NCBI RefSeq assembly: GCF_028471945.1
Contig: NZ_CP110128.1
Span: forward strand, 5,235,001-5,299,000
Direction of reading: 5' to 3'
DNA length: 64,000 nt
Origin: Pseudomonas sp. WJP1
GTDB taxonomy: Bacteria; Pseudomonadota; Gammaproteobacteria; Pseudomonadales; Pseudomonadaceae
Below the pieces are notes generated by a model. The model was given only the letters and a program-made list of their open reading frames with translations, did no database searches and was not told the DNA's origin. Below are positions 1 through 7,990 of the stretch, piece by piece (the first letter of the stretch is position 1; each line of letters starts with the position of its first letter). A program made the position numbers and the translations under genes.

Positions 1-270
1 TCCTTGATTCCGATCGCCATCGGTGTCGCCGTACTGTCCACGGCCCTCCCCTACACACTGGAAATGGTCGCCCTCACGCGCATGCCGGCCAAGACCTTCG
101 GCACACTGATGAGCATCGAACCCGCGGTGGGCGCCTTGTCCGGTTTGTTGTTCCTGCAAGAGTTCCTGTCTTTGTCACAATGGATGGCCATCCTGTGCAT
201 CATCCTGGCTTCCGTGGGTGCCACCATGACCATGGGCAGTGCCGCCAAGCCCGCCGTTGCAGCCGATTGA
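1..270 (+). CDS. rhtA: EamA/RhtA-type inner-membrane exporter, C-terminal part (cut by window start)
   Basis: Only the last 89 or so codons are present; the frame is open from the first base. The fragment is strongly hydrophobic, with helices separated by short loops, and carries the typical EamA end: a helix after 'MPAKTFGTLMSIEPAVGAL', then 'LFLQEFLSLSQWMAI' and a last helix. The wording is close to the threonine/homoserine exporter RhtA, which expels amino acids from the cytoplasm by proton antiport. Family membership is clear; the RhtA assignment rests on the C-terminal repeat only. A 168-bp spacer without a gene follows. Confidence 0.75.
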   Translation, partial: SLIPIAIGVAVLSTALPYTLEMVALTRMPAKTFGTLMSIEPAVGALSGLLFLQEFLSLSQWMAILCIILASVGATMTMGSAAKPAVAAD

Positions 271-438
271 CGACCGGTTTTGCACAGGCTCTGGTATTTG
301 CCGCTCAATTAGGCCATGTTTAGGCCCGCAACCCAGTGTCAGAAATGGACTTTTTCAGGACAGGGACTTCAAAACGCTTCATGCGCAAGCGAATACTGCA
401 GACCGGGCGACAGATCCGGGAACGCTACAAGGATAGCA

Positions 439-720
439 ATGAAACGAATTTTGATACTGATCGCCGTTCTTGCCGTTGCGGGCTGCGCGGCGACCTCCAA
501 ATCCCAGACCAAACACGGCAGGAAAGGCATCCATATCAACTGTTCGGGGCTGTCGTCCTCATGGGACCAGTGCTACGCCAGCGCCGCCAACTCGTGCGCC
601 CCAAAGAACTACAAGGTCATCGCCAAATCCGGCGATGCCGTGGAAGAGCCAGGTGATTATCCGTTCGGACTCAACCCCGCGGGCTATACCAGCCGCAGCA
701 TGATCGTCATCTGCAAATGA
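439..720 (+). CDS. small secreted lipoprotein, unknown function
   Basis: A 93-residue protein with a lipoprotein signal: Lys-Arg near the start, a hydrophobic stretch and a lipobox ending LAVAGC, so Cys16 would be lipidated. The mature part has four more Cys (in 'INCSGLSS', 'DQCYASAANSC' and the terminal 'VICK'), which suggests disulfides in the periplasm. I chose this start, not upstream in-frame codons, because AAGGAT lies about 5 bp before it and because the signal peptide begins here. It ends just before a perfect palindrome that separates it from the convergent TetR gene. I do not recognise a named family. Confidence 0.75.
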   Translation: MKRILILIAVLAVAGCAATSKSQTKHGRKGIHINCSGLSSSWDQCYASAANSCAPKNYKVIAKSGDAVEEPGDYPFGLNPAGYTSRSMIVICK

Positions 721-731
721 TCTGAAGCCAT

Positions 732-753
732 TGTCAGGCCCGCGGGCCTGACA
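732..753. terminator. 22-bp perfect palindrome between convergent genes
   Basis: TGTCAGGCCCG followed directly by its reverse complement forms a 22-bp perfect palindrome, 12 bp after the lipoprotein stop and overlapping the stop codon of the convergent TetR gene. There is no clear T-tract, so it may work as a bidirectional hairpin barrier and not as a classical intrinsic terminator. Confidence 0.5.
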
Positions 754-1294
754 GCTGGCGGCCTATCTCCTCATGGCTGGACTTCAGCACCCTGCGCTGC
801 AGATCCGGCGTGACCAGCATTCGCGCCACCACCAAGGCTCCGATGCATTGCGACAGAATCGCCCAGGCCAGGCTGTCGCTCTCCAGCACCCGCGCCCAAC
901 TCTCCTGAAGCTGGCAGATCCAGTGCTCGGCCTGCTGTCGAATCAGCGGATCGGAGCGAGCAATCTCGGCGCCCAACGCCGGTAATGCACAACCGGTTTC
1001 CGGGTGCTCGACGTGGGACATGCTCAAGTAGAGCTTGAGGCAACGCTCGAATTTGTCGCGATCCTGATCAGCCCCCAAGCGTTCCAGGCTTTGCCGCAAC
1101 TCGCGCTCGACAATGGACGCGAACAACTCATCCTTCGACGCGAAGTGACTGTAGAACGCGCCACCACTCAAGCCGATGGCTTTCATCAAACCGTCGACCC
1201 CCACCGTGGAAAAACCGGATTGCTTGGCCGACACCGCGCTGCTTTGCAGCAGTTTCTCTCGGGTTTCCAGTTTGTGACTGGCTGAATAACGCAT
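734..1294 (-). CDS. TetR/AcrR family transcriptional repressor
   Basis: 186 residues. The N-terminal third is a TetR helix-turn-helix: residues from about 30 read 'GVDGLMKAIGLSGGAFYSHF' followed by 'ASKDELF', the family's recognition helix and the FxxKxxL-type end. The C-terminal two thirds are a helical ligand-binding domain I cannot assign to an inducer. The start at 1294 has a strong GAGGGAAGG ribosome site; an in-frame ATG eight codons upstream is a weaker alternative. It is divergent from an SDR/isomerase pair across a 93-bp gap containing palindromes, so it most likely represses itself and that pair. Confidence 0.85.
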   Translation of the reverse strand: MRYSASHKLETREKLLQSSAVSAKQSGFSTVGVDGLMKAIGLSGGAFYSHFASKDELFASIVERELRQSLERLGADQDRDKFERCLKLYLSMSHVEHPETGCALPALGAEIARSDPLIRQQAEHWICQLQESWARVLESDSLAWAILSQCIGALVVARMLVTPDLQRRVLKSSHEEIGRQLSGPRA

Positions 1295-1342
1295 TGCCCT
1301 TCCCTCAAGTTCGATCATCTTGACGCCTGCCAAATCGTAGCA

Positions 1343-1375
1343 TAACGTTCGTTTAGTTAACGATCGTTTACTAAA
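1343..1375. promoter_or_regulatory. candidate TetR operator in the divergent promoter
   Basis: The 33-bp stretch holds the palindrome AACGATCGTT (1359-1368) and a second half site, AACGTTCGTTTA (1344-1355). TAAACGA/TCGTTTA half sites repeated at short spacing are typical of TetR-family operators. Its position 12-45 bp before the SDR start and 49 bp or more before the TetR start fits control of both. The binding protein is inferred from adjacency. Confidence 0.5.
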
Positions 1376-1387
1376 GGGGTCCAGGCA

Positions 1388-2116
1388 ATGAATAACAAAA
1401 AGGTCGTACTGGTTGTCGGTGCGGGAGATGCCACGGGTGGCGCCATTGCCAAGCGGTTTGCACAGGAGGGATTCGTGGCCTGCGTGACCCGTCGCAGCGC
1501 GGACAAGCTCCAGCCTCTGGTCGATACCATCAGGGCCAGCGGCGGTGAAGCCCACGGCTTCGCCTGCGATGCCCGCAAAGAAGACGATGTGGTTGCACTG
1601 GTCGAGCAAATCGAAAGCGACATCGGCCCGATCGAAGCGTTCGTGTTCAACATTGGCGCCAACGTGCCCTGCAGCATTCTCGAAGAGACGGCCCGCAAGT
1701 ACTTCAAGATCTGGGAAATGGCCTGTTTCTCAGGCTTTCTCAATGGCAGGGAAGTGGCCAAGCGCATGGCCAAGCGGCAACGGGGCACTATCTTGTTCAC
1801 CGGCGCCACTGCCGGCTTACGCGGTGCTGCAGGCTTTGCCGCGTTCGCCGGGGCCAAGCACGGGATCCGTGCGCTGGCGCAAAGCATGGCTCGGGAACTG
1901 GGGCCGATGAATATTCACGTCGCCCACGTCGTGGTCGACGGCGCCATCGACACCGATTTCATTCGTGACAGCTTCCCCGAGAAGTACGCAACCAAGGACC
2001 AGGACGGCATTCTCAACCCCGAGCACATCGCCGAGAACTATTGGTACCTGCACAGCCAGCCGCGCGACGCCTGGACCTTCGAGCTGGACCTGCGCCCCTG
2101 GAGCGAACGCTGGTAA
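1388..2116 (+). CDS. short-chain dehydrogenase/reductase-like protein lacking the catalytic Tyr
   Basis: 242 residues with a Rossmann nucleotide site at the start (residues 7-20, 'VLVVGAGDATGG', a variant of TGxxxGxG) and an SDR fold to the end. The usual Ser-Tyr-Lys triad is altered: the Ser region reads 'FTGATAG' and the YxxxK position reads FAGAK, so Phe153 stands where Tyr should be while Lys157 is kept. I recall related SDRs with the same F-x-x-x-K, so this may be a subfamily trait and not decay. It is followed after 35 bp by a kappa-GST-like isomerase and is probably controlled by the divergent TetR protein. Substrate unknown. Confidence 0.8.
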   Translation: MNNKKVVLVVGAGDATGGAIAKRFAQEGFVACVTRRSADKLQPLVDTIRASGGEAHGFACDARKEDDVVALVEQIESDIGPIEAFVFNIGANVPCSILEETARKYFKIWEMACFSGFLNGREVAKRMAKRQRGTILFTGATAGLRGAAGFAAFAGAKHGIRALAQSMARELGPMNIHVAHVVVDGAIDTDFIRDSFPEKYATKDQDGILNPEHIAENYWYLHSQPRDAWTFELDLRPWSERW

Positions 2117-2151
2117 TCCTTCCTTACGACAACAAGAAGAGTGCATCGACC

Positions 2152-2742
2152 ATGAGCAAAACCGTGGAGTTCTATTTCGACCTGGGCAGTCCCGCCACCT
2201 ACCTGGCGTACACCCAGCTACCGAAGATCTGTGAGCAGACCGACAGCCAGCTGATCTACGTGCCAATCCTGCTCGGCGGGGTGTTCAAAGCCACCGGCAA
2301 CGCTTCCCCGGCGACTATCCCTGCCAAGGGCCGCTACATGTTCATAGACCTGGATCGGTATGCCAAACGCTACGGTGTGCCACTGAAAATCAACCCGCAC
2401 TTCCCGATCAACACACTGCTGCTCATGCGTGCCGTGACAGGCATGCAGATGCGTCACCCTGAGCGCTTTGCCGCATTCATCGATTGCCTGTTCAAGGCGC
2501 TTTGGATCGAAGGTCGCAACCTTAATGATCCGGCCACTGTCGGGGCAGTACTGAGGGAAAACAGTTTCGACCCGGAAGAAATCCTGGCCCTGACCGTCGA
2601 CGAGGATGTCAAAAACGAGCTCAAGGAAACCACCGAAAAAGCCGTGCAACGCGGCGTATTCGGTGCACCGAGCATGTTTGTCGGCGATCAGCTGTACTTC
2701 GGCCAGGATCGACTGGACTTTGTCATCGAAGCCCTGGGTTAA
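2152..2742 (+). CDS. 2-hydroxychromene-2-carboxylate isomerase-like, DsbA/kappa-GST fold
   Basis: 196 residues. The start 'VEFYFDLGSPATYLAY' is the signature of the HCCA isomerase/kappa-class GST family, where the Ser of GSP replaces the DsbA active-site Cys and binds glutathione. The end 'GVFGAPSMFVGDQLYFGQDRLDFV' is the usual cis-Pro thioredoxin-fold motif. Family members isomerise aromatic ring-cleavage products or conjugate glutathione. No naphthalene or other aromatic pathway genes lie nearby, so the true substrate is open. It is likely co-transcribed with the preceding SDR gene (35-bp gap). Confidence 0.85.
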   Translation: MSKTVEFYFDLGSPATYLAYTQLPKICEQTDSQLIYVPILLGGVFKATGNASPATIPAKGRYMFIDLDRYAKRYGVPLKINPHFPINTLLLMRAVTGMQMRHPERFAAFIDCLFKALWIEGRNLNDPATVGAVLRENSFDPEEILALTVDEDVKNELKETTEKAVQRGVFGAPSMFVGDQLYFGQDRLDFVIEALG

Positions 2743-2804
2743 AAACCCGAGGACCCGATCGACTACGTGAACCGGGCGCTGGAGACAGCGCCCGGCTACA
2801 TCCG

Positions 2805-4613
2805 TCAAATAGCCGCAGTGCGAGTGTTCAACCACTCCAGTGCAGCGCCGTCGAGCAACGGGCTTAAACGCTCGCGCACTTCGGCATGGTAAGCGTTCAA
2901 CCACTGCTTTTCCTCTTCGCTCAGCAGCGAGGTTTCCAGGCAGCGCGTGTCGATCGGGCACAGGGTCAGGGTTTCGAACTTGAGGAATTCGCCGAATTCG
3001 CTGCTGCCTGCCTCGCGGTTCATCGCCAGGTTCTCGATGCGCACACCCCAACGGCCTGGACGGTAAGTGCCTGGCTCGATCGAGGTGATCATGCCTGGCA
3101 GCATGGCGGTTTGCGGCGCGGGCGCGGCCTGGTAGGCAATGACCTGGGGACCTTCGTGAACGTTGAGGAAGTAGCCGACGCCGTGACCGGTACCGTGACC
3201 ATAATCGACGCTTTCGGCCCAGATCGGCGCCCGGGCGATGGCGTCAAGCAGTGGCGACAGGATACCTTTGGGGAATTGCGCACGGGACAGGGCAATCACG
3301 CCCTTGAGCACGCGGGTGCAATCGCGTTTCTGCTCGCTGGTCGGCGTGCCGACCGGCACCATCCGTGTGATGTCGGTGGTGCCGCCCAGGTACTGGCCAC
3401 CGGAATCGATCAGCAACAAGCCGTCACCTTCGATCACCGCGTGCTCTTCTTCGGTGGCGTGGTAATGGGGCATGGCGCCGTTGGCGTTGAAGGCGGCAAT
3501 GGTGTTGAAGCTCAGCGACACATAGCCCGGCCGACGTTCACGCGCTGCGGTCAGTTTTTCGTCGATAGTCAGTTCGGTAATACGCTCTTGGCCCCAGGCC
3601 GATTCGAGCCAGGTGAAGAATTCGCACAGCGCTGCACCGTCCTGCTCCATGGCCTGGCGGATGTATTCGGCGTCAGCCAGGCTCTTCTGCGACTTGGCAA
3701 GGGTGGTCGGATTCAGGCCTTCGAGCAGTTTGACACCGCTGTCGAGGTTATCCAGCAAACCTGCCGTTACCCGCGCCGGATCGACCAGCAGGCTAGTGCC
3801 CGTCGGCACCGCGCGCAGGGCGTCGGCCACTTCGCTGTAATCGCGCAGGGTCACGCCGTCCTGTTCCAGGACCGCACGCAACTGCGCATCGACCTTGCTC
3901 AGCGCGACGAACAGGGTTGCCTGTTGCTGGCTGATCAAGGCGAAAGAAACGAACACCGGGTTGAACGACACATCGCCGCCGCGCAGGTTGAACAGCCAGG
4001 CGATGTCATCCAGGGTGGCGATGAAATGCCAGTCGGCACCCCGTGCCTGCAGGGTTTCGCGCAGTTTGGCGAGTTTTTCGCCACGGCTGACGGTGGCTTG
4101 TGGCGGCAGGTGCTGATAGATCGGTTCGTTCGGCAGGCTTGGGCGGTTGCTCCAGACTTCGCTCAACAGGTCGATGTCGGTGCGCAGGCGTGCGCCCCGC
4201 TCCTCAAGCTTGCCGCCCAGCGTGCGTGCGGAAGCCACCGCCATCACCGCGCCATCGACCGCGACCACACCACCCTGCGGGGTTTGCTCGGCCAACCAGT
4301 CCAGCGGTCCGGGTTGGCCGGGTTGCAGCTTGACCAACTCGATGCCACTGCCCTTGAGTTCCTTGCTCGCTTGCTCCCAGTAACGGCTGTCAGCCCAAAC
4401 ACCGGCGAAATCCGCGGTAACGATCAAGGTGCCGACCGAACCGTGGAAACCCGACAACCATTGACGCCCTTGCCAGTAACCCGGCAGGTATTCGGACAGG
4501 TGGGGATCGGCCGACGGCACCAGCAAGGCATGGATACCTTCCCGGCTCATCAGCTCGCGGGTTTGCGCCAGGCGCTGGGGCACTGACCCGGTGATCGTAA
4601 ACTGCGTATTCAT
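2805..4613 (-). CDS. M24-family Xaa-Pro aminopeptidase (aminopeptidase P type, long form)
   Basis: 602 residues in the two-creatinase-domain-plus-peptidase layout of eukaryote-like aminopeptidase P, which removes an N-terminal residue before proline in the cytoplasm. The metal centre is visible: Asp in 'LLIDSGGQY', Asp in 'GGTTDITRM', His in 'GHGTGHGVG', then Glu in 'ITSIEPGTY' and Glu in 'GVRIENL'. The chosen ATG (4613) starts 'MNTQFTITGSVPQRLAQTR', the normal beginning of the creatinase domain; the frame stays open upstream without family-like sequence. It lies 64 bp after the cysteine desulfurase gene on the same strand. Confidence 0.9.
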   Translation of the reverse strand: MNTQFTITGSVPQRLAQTRELMSREGIHALLVPSADPHLSEYLPGYWQGRQWLSGFHGSVGTLIVTADFAGVWADSRYWEQASKELKGSGIELVKLQPGQPGPLDWLAEQTPQGGVVAVDGAVMAVASARTLGGKLEERGARLRTDIDLLSEVWSNRPSLPNEPIYQHLPPQATVSRGEKLAKLRETLQARGADWHFIATLDDIAWLFNLRGGDVSFNPVFVSFALISQQQATLFVALSKVDAQLRAVLEQDGVTLRDYSEVADALRAVPTGTSLLVDPARVTAGLLDNLDSGVKLLEGLNPTTLAKSQKSLADAEYIRQAMEQDGAALCEFFTWLESAWGQERITELTIDEKLTAARERRPGYVSLSFNTIAAFNANGAMPHYHATEEEHAVIEGDGLLLIDSGGQYLGGTTDITRMVPVGTPTSEQKRDCTRVLKGVIALSRAQFPKGILSPLLDAIARAPIWAESVDYGHGTGHGVGYFLNVHEGPQVIAYQAAPAPQTAMLPGMITSIEPGTYRPGRWGVRIENLAMNREAGSSEFGEFLKFETLTLCPIDTRCLETSLLSEEEKQWLNAYHAEVRERLSPLLDGAALEWLNTRTAAI

Positions 4614-4677
4614 CGTGACTCCTGCTAACCACTCGTCATTATTGTTCGGTGCCGATCGAAGTCGGCACTTTGTTGCC

Positions 4678-5835
4678 CTATTGCCAGAATGCCGGAGCAC
4701 TGGCGCAGGCGGTTTTAATCAGCTGTACCGCTTGATCGATATCCTGTTCGGTGGTGAAACGCCCCAGGCTCAAGCGAATGGTGCGACTCGCCGTACGGGC
4801 ATCATGCCCCAGGGCCAGCAGCACATGGGATGGCGCATTGCTTGCAGAATTACAGGCCGAGGTCGCGGAAAAAGCCATCGAGGCGAGCAATGCCGCCGAA
4901 TTGAACTCGCCTTCACTGAAGGTCAGGCTCAATGTATGCGGGATGCGTTGAGTGGGGCTGCCATTGAGCCGCACGCCAGGAATGTTCAGCACTTGATCAA
5001 GCAGGCGCTCGCGCAGGTGCACGATCAAGGCTTTTTCTTCATCGAACGAGGCCGCCGCCAAGGCAAAGGCCGCGCCCATCGCGGCAATCTGGTGGGTCGC
5101 CAGGGTACCGGAACGCAGGCCGCCTTCGTGACCGCCGCCGTGGATCTGCGCCAGCAGGCGCTGCTGCGCACGCGGGCCAACATACAGCGCGCCAATGCCT
5201 TTGGGACCATAGAGCTTGTGTGCCGAGAAGGACATCAGGTCCACCGGCCACTGCGCCAGGTCGATCGCAACCTTGCCCGCGCCTTGCGCCGCGTCGACAT
5301 GAAACAACGCATTGCGCTCACGCACCACTTGGCCGATGGCCGGGATGTCGTTGACCGTGCCCAGTTCATTGTTGACCAGCATCAGCGACACCAGGAAGGT
5401 GTCCTCGCGCATGGCTTCGCTGACCGCTTGCGCGGTGATCAGGCCATCGGCGTCCGGCACCAGGTACGTCACCGCTACGCCGCTGTCCTGCAACTGCCTG
5501 GCGGTATCGAGGATGGCCTTGTGTTCGATCTGGCTGGTGATGAGGTGGCCACCGGCGACGCCGCGTGCCTGGGCCACACCCTTGAGGGCCAGGTTGTTGG
5601 ATTCGGTGGCACCGGAGGTCCAGACGATCTGTTCAGGCGTGGCACCGACCAGTTCGGCGACCTGGCGCCGCGCCTGCTCTACCGATTGCCGGGCCTGCTG
5701 GCCAAAGGCGTGGGAGCTGGAGGCCGGGTTGCCGAAGTTACCGTCGAAGCCCAGGCATTCGACCATGATCTTGATGACCCGCTCATCCACCGGCGTGGTG
5801 GCGGCGTAGTCGAAATACAGCGGACGTTTATTCAT
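4678..5835 (-). CDS. cysteine desulfurase, NifS/IscS family, outside an isc operon
   Basis: 385 residues, a PLP enzyme that takes sulfur from cysteine as a persulfide. Visible residues: the start 'YFDYAATTPVDERV', PLP-stacking His105 ('SQIEHKAIL'), Asp181 ('HVDAAQG'), the Schiff-base lysine in 'SFSAHKLYGPKG' (His206-Lys207) and the catalytic loop cysteine Cys328 in 'SATSACNSASNAPSH'. The usual loop motif is SGSAC, so 'SATSACNSA' is a variant. No iscU, iscA or iscR is adjacent, so it is probably a second, dedicated desulfurase (for example for thiolation or an alternative cluster system) and not housekeeping IscS. Confidence 0.9.
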   Translation of the reverse strand: MNKRPLYFDYAATTPVDERVIKIMVECLGFDGNFGNPASSSHAFGQQARQSVEQARRQVAELVGATPEQIVWTSGATESNNLALKGVAQARGVAGGHLITSQIEHKAILDTARQLQDSGVAVTYLVPDADGLITAQAVSEAMREDTFLVSLMLVNNELGTVNDIPAIGQVVRERNALFHVDAAQGAGKVAIDLAQWPVDLMSFSAHKLYGPKGIGALYVGPRAQQRLLAQIHGGGHEGGLRSGTLATHQIAAMGAAFALAAASFDEEKALIVHLRERLLDQVLNIPGVRLNGSPTQRIPHTLSLTFSEGEFNSAALLASMAFSATSACNSASNAPSHVLLALGHDARTASRTIRLSLGRFTTEQDIDQAVQLIKTACASAPAFWQ

Positions 5836-5890
5836 AAAGGACTCGCAGAGCGTGTTCCGGGATCAGGAAGCTCATGACTGCAAACGGCGA

Positions 5891-5913
5891 AACGCAGCCT
5901 TATGAGCTGCGTT
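5891..5913 (-). terminator. hairpin between the LysE and desulfurase genes
   Basis: AACGCAG and CTGCGTT form a 7-bp stem around a 9-nt loop in the 206-bp gap between two minus-strand genes. The arms extend with CG/CG pairs. There is no strong U-tract, so termination is likely but unproven. The rest of the gap shows nothing clear. Confidence 0.4.
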
Positions 5914-6041
5914 CGGTTTCCAGAAGGTTACCAATACCTGATTGGATGCCGTTAAAGAAGAACAACTTCATTTAAAAGTGCGTAGGAACGCTCCTGAAAA
6001 GCCAGCTTAACAGGCATCGGGTAAGCGGTTGAAGCAATGCG

Positions 6042-6656
6042 TCAGCTAAAGCTCTCGAGCAATATCGGATACAGCGACGCCACCAGCAGCGCGGCCATGC
6101 CCCAGTTGAACAGGCGCAACCAGCGCCGGTCTTTTAGAACATTGCGCAACAGCGTGCCGCAAGCGGCCCACACACCGACGCTCGGCAGGTTGATCAGGGC
6201 AAACACCGCGGCAATCACAATCACATTGGTGAAATAGCCCTGCATCGGTGTGTAGGTGCTGATGGCACCGATGGCCATGATCCAGGCCTTGGGATTGACC
6301 CACTGGAACGCCGCGGCGCCCAGGTAGCTGATCGGCTTGGCCTCGCCTTTGCCGCTGTCCGAAACGGGCCCGGAATGGGCGATTTTCCACGCCAGGTACA
6401 GCAAGTACGCCGCACCGACGTAGCGCAGCACGGTGTAGAGCACAGGATACGCCTGGAACACCGCGCCCAGCCCGAACCCCACCGCCACGACCAGCACGAA
6501 GAATCCGCAGGTGATACCCAGCATATGGGGGATGGTTCGATGGAAGCCGAAGTTCACCCCGGATGCCAGCAACATGGTGTTGTTCGGACCGGGTGTGATC
6601 GAGGTGACGAGGGCGAACAGGGCAAAGCCCAGCAGCAGATCGAGTGAGAGAGTCAT
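6042..6656 (-). CDS. LysE/RhtB family amino-acid exporter
   Basis: 204 residues with about six hydrophobic helices. The start 'FALVTSITPGPNNTMLLASG' is the diagnostic LysE/RhtB signature (TPGPN), and 'AAAFQWVNPKAWIMAIGAI' is the second family motif (NPKAW). Members export lysine, homoserine, threonine or other small amino acids across the inner membrane; the substrate cannot be read here. It stands alone between hairpins and small genes, so it is probably monocistronic. Confidence 0.9.
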   Translation of the reverse strand: MTLSLDLLLGFALFALVTSITPGPNNTMLLASGVNFGFHRTIPHMLGITCGFFVLVVAVGFGLGAVFQAYPVLYTVLRYVGAAYLLYLAWKIAHSGPVSDSGKGEAKPISYLGAAAFQWVNPKAWIMAIGAISTYTPMQGYFTNVIVIAAVFALINLPSVGVWAACGTLLRNVLKDRRWLRLFNWGMAALLVASLYPILLESFS

Positions 6657-6757
6657 GGGCGACAGTCCATCGGGGTCAGTCAGGTATAGACCCTATCGCG
6701 AACGCTCCGTGAAACCCATGGACAGTTGGGCGAAAGTTCAAGCGGTACAGTTTTAGC

Positions 6758-7027
6758 TCAGCTCTGACGACCGTGCAGCTGTACAGCTCGCTCGGCGTTC
6801 ATTTCGCCCTGCTTGTCGAAGCCAAAAGTTTTCCGTGGCTCGCCGAGCAGTTCGGCTTTTTTCGCGTGGTATTCATCGAAGGACAGGCCTCGACGATTCA
6901 GTGCTTCCAGCGCCAGTTCGCGGGTTTCTTCAGCGGTGTAGGGACGCAATTCCGGGGAAACATGGCTGGCACATCCGGCAAGTACAGAGACCGCGAGCAG
7001 CAAGAAAGTGGCGATTAGAGGTTTCAT
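6758..7027 (-). CDS. small lipoprotein, unknown function
   Basis: 89 residues with a lipoprotein signal peptide, 'MKPLIATFLLLAVSVLAGC', so Cys19 would be lipidated. The mature part is charged and helical ('YTAEETRELALEALNRRGLS', 'DEYHAKKAELLGEPRK'), without cysteines. The start is chosen because the signal peptide begins there; the in-frame extension upstream lacks such features. Likely outer-membrane attached; function unknown. Confidence 0.7.
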   Translation of the reverse strand: MKPLIATFLLLAVSVLAGCASHVSPELRPYTAEETRELALEALNRRGLSFDEYHAKKAELLGEPRKTFGFDKQGEMNAERAVQLHGRQS

Positions 7028-7229
7028 TTTCGGCGTCCTGGCATCGTGTTCGGGGCAATGAACACAGGCTACTCGCGCCTTTGTCCGAGCAGAAATCAAC
7101 GCTCTCGATAGTGGCTATCGGGTTTTTCTAATGCGGCCGTTGCAGCACCTTTATATTTCTTAATGATCTATAAATATCGTTTTATTGTATTTTGAGGAAT
7201 AACAGACAACCTTTATAACAATTGCATCC

Positions 7230-7264
7230 ACTGTTGCCCAAGCAACTGTTTGCCAGGCAACAGT
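7230..7264. promoter_or_regulatory. candidate SfnR upstream activator sites before msuE
   Basis: A 9-bp inverted repeat, ACTGTTGCC (7230-7238) and GGCAACAGT (7256-7264), encloses another copy of the half site, CAACTGTTTGCC. The centre lies about 114 bp upstream of the -12 element of the msuE promoter, the usual distance for a sigma-54 enhancer site. A related ACTGTT/AACAGT palindrome stands about 106 bp from the sfnB promoter. Binding by SfnR is inferred. The gap 7028-7416 otherwise shows only AT-rich sequence at 7140-7225. Confidence 0.55.
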
Positions 7265-7346
7265 CATTCAACAAACAGCCCCTGAAAATCAACAGCGCGG
7301 CCCGCTCAGGGCGCTGAAAGCCCGGTAATCCTGGGCCTCAAGGGAT

Positions 7347-7362
7347 TGGTACAGCTCTTGCT
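7347..7362 (+). promoter_or_regulatory. sigma-54 (-24/-12) promoter of msuEDC-sfnR
   Basis: TGGTACAGCTCTTGCT fits the consensus TGGYRYRN4TTGCW at every defined position, with GG at 7348-7349 and GC at 7360-7361 in the required GG-N10-GC spacing. It lies 55 bp before the msuE ATG, giving a leader of roughly 40 nt. A sigma-54 activator gene (sfnR) is the last gene of the same operon. Confidence 0.75.
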
Positions 7363-7416
7363 CAACTGGGTGACTACTCACTGCTCGCCGAGCAACTGTT
7401 TAAAAAGGAACTGTTC

Positions 7417-7980
7417 ATGTCGCGTCCATTGAAAGTCGTTGCCCTCTCCGGTGGTACCTGGCGTCCGTCGCGCACCCTGGTGCTGACCCAGGCGCTGTTG
7501 GCGCAGTTGGCCGAGCAACTGCCGATCGACAGCAAGCTCATCGAACTGGGTGACATTGCCCGGCCACTGGGCGCGGCGCTGTCTCGCCAGGAACTGGCGG
7601 CGGATATCGAAGCCGAACTGCAAGCGATCGAAAACGCCGACTTGTTGATCGTCGCCGCGCCCGTTTATCGCGGTTCCTACCCGGGCCTGCTCAAGCACCT
7701 GTTCGATCTGATTGACCTGAATGCGCTGATCAACACGCCAGTACTGCTGGCCGCCACCGGAGGCAGCGAACGTCACGCGCTGGTGCTCGATCATCAACTG
7801 CGGCCTCTGTTCAGTTTCTTCCAGGCCTTGACCTTGCCGATTGGCGTGTATGCCACCGAAGCCGATTTCTCCAATTACCAAATCACCAGTGAGCCCTTGA
7901 AGGCCCGCATTCGCCTGGCTGCAGAACGCGCCGCGCCGCTGTTCGGCGTGCACCCCAACAATCTGCTGAAAATCGCTTAA
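7417..7980 (+). CDS. msuE: NAD(P)H-dependent FMN reductase MsuE
   Basis: 187 residues, a flavodoxin-fold FMN reductase. The phosphate loop '[14 protein letters not shown]' lies at the start, and '[20 protein letters not shown]' is the NADPH-dependent FMN reductase motif. It makes the reduced FMN used by the flavin monooxygenases encoded next to it, which desulfonate alkanesulfonates in the cytoplasm when sulfate is scarce. Good ribosome site AAAAAGGAA before the ATG. First gene of msuE-msuD-msuC-sfnR; msuD starts 10 bp later. A perfect sigma-54 promoter precedes it. The name follows P. aeruginosa synteny (PA2357-2354, from memory). Confidence 0.9.
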   Translation: MSRPLKVVALSGGTWRPSRTLVLTQALLAQLAEQLPIDSKLIELGDIARPLGAALSRQELAADIEAELQAIENADLLIVAAPVYRGSYPGLLKHLFDLIDLNALINTPVLLAATGGSERHALVLDHQLRPLFSFFQALTLPIGVYATEADFSNYQITSEPLKARIRLAAERAAPLFGVHPNNLLKIA

Positions 7981-7990
7981 GGATTTGTTC

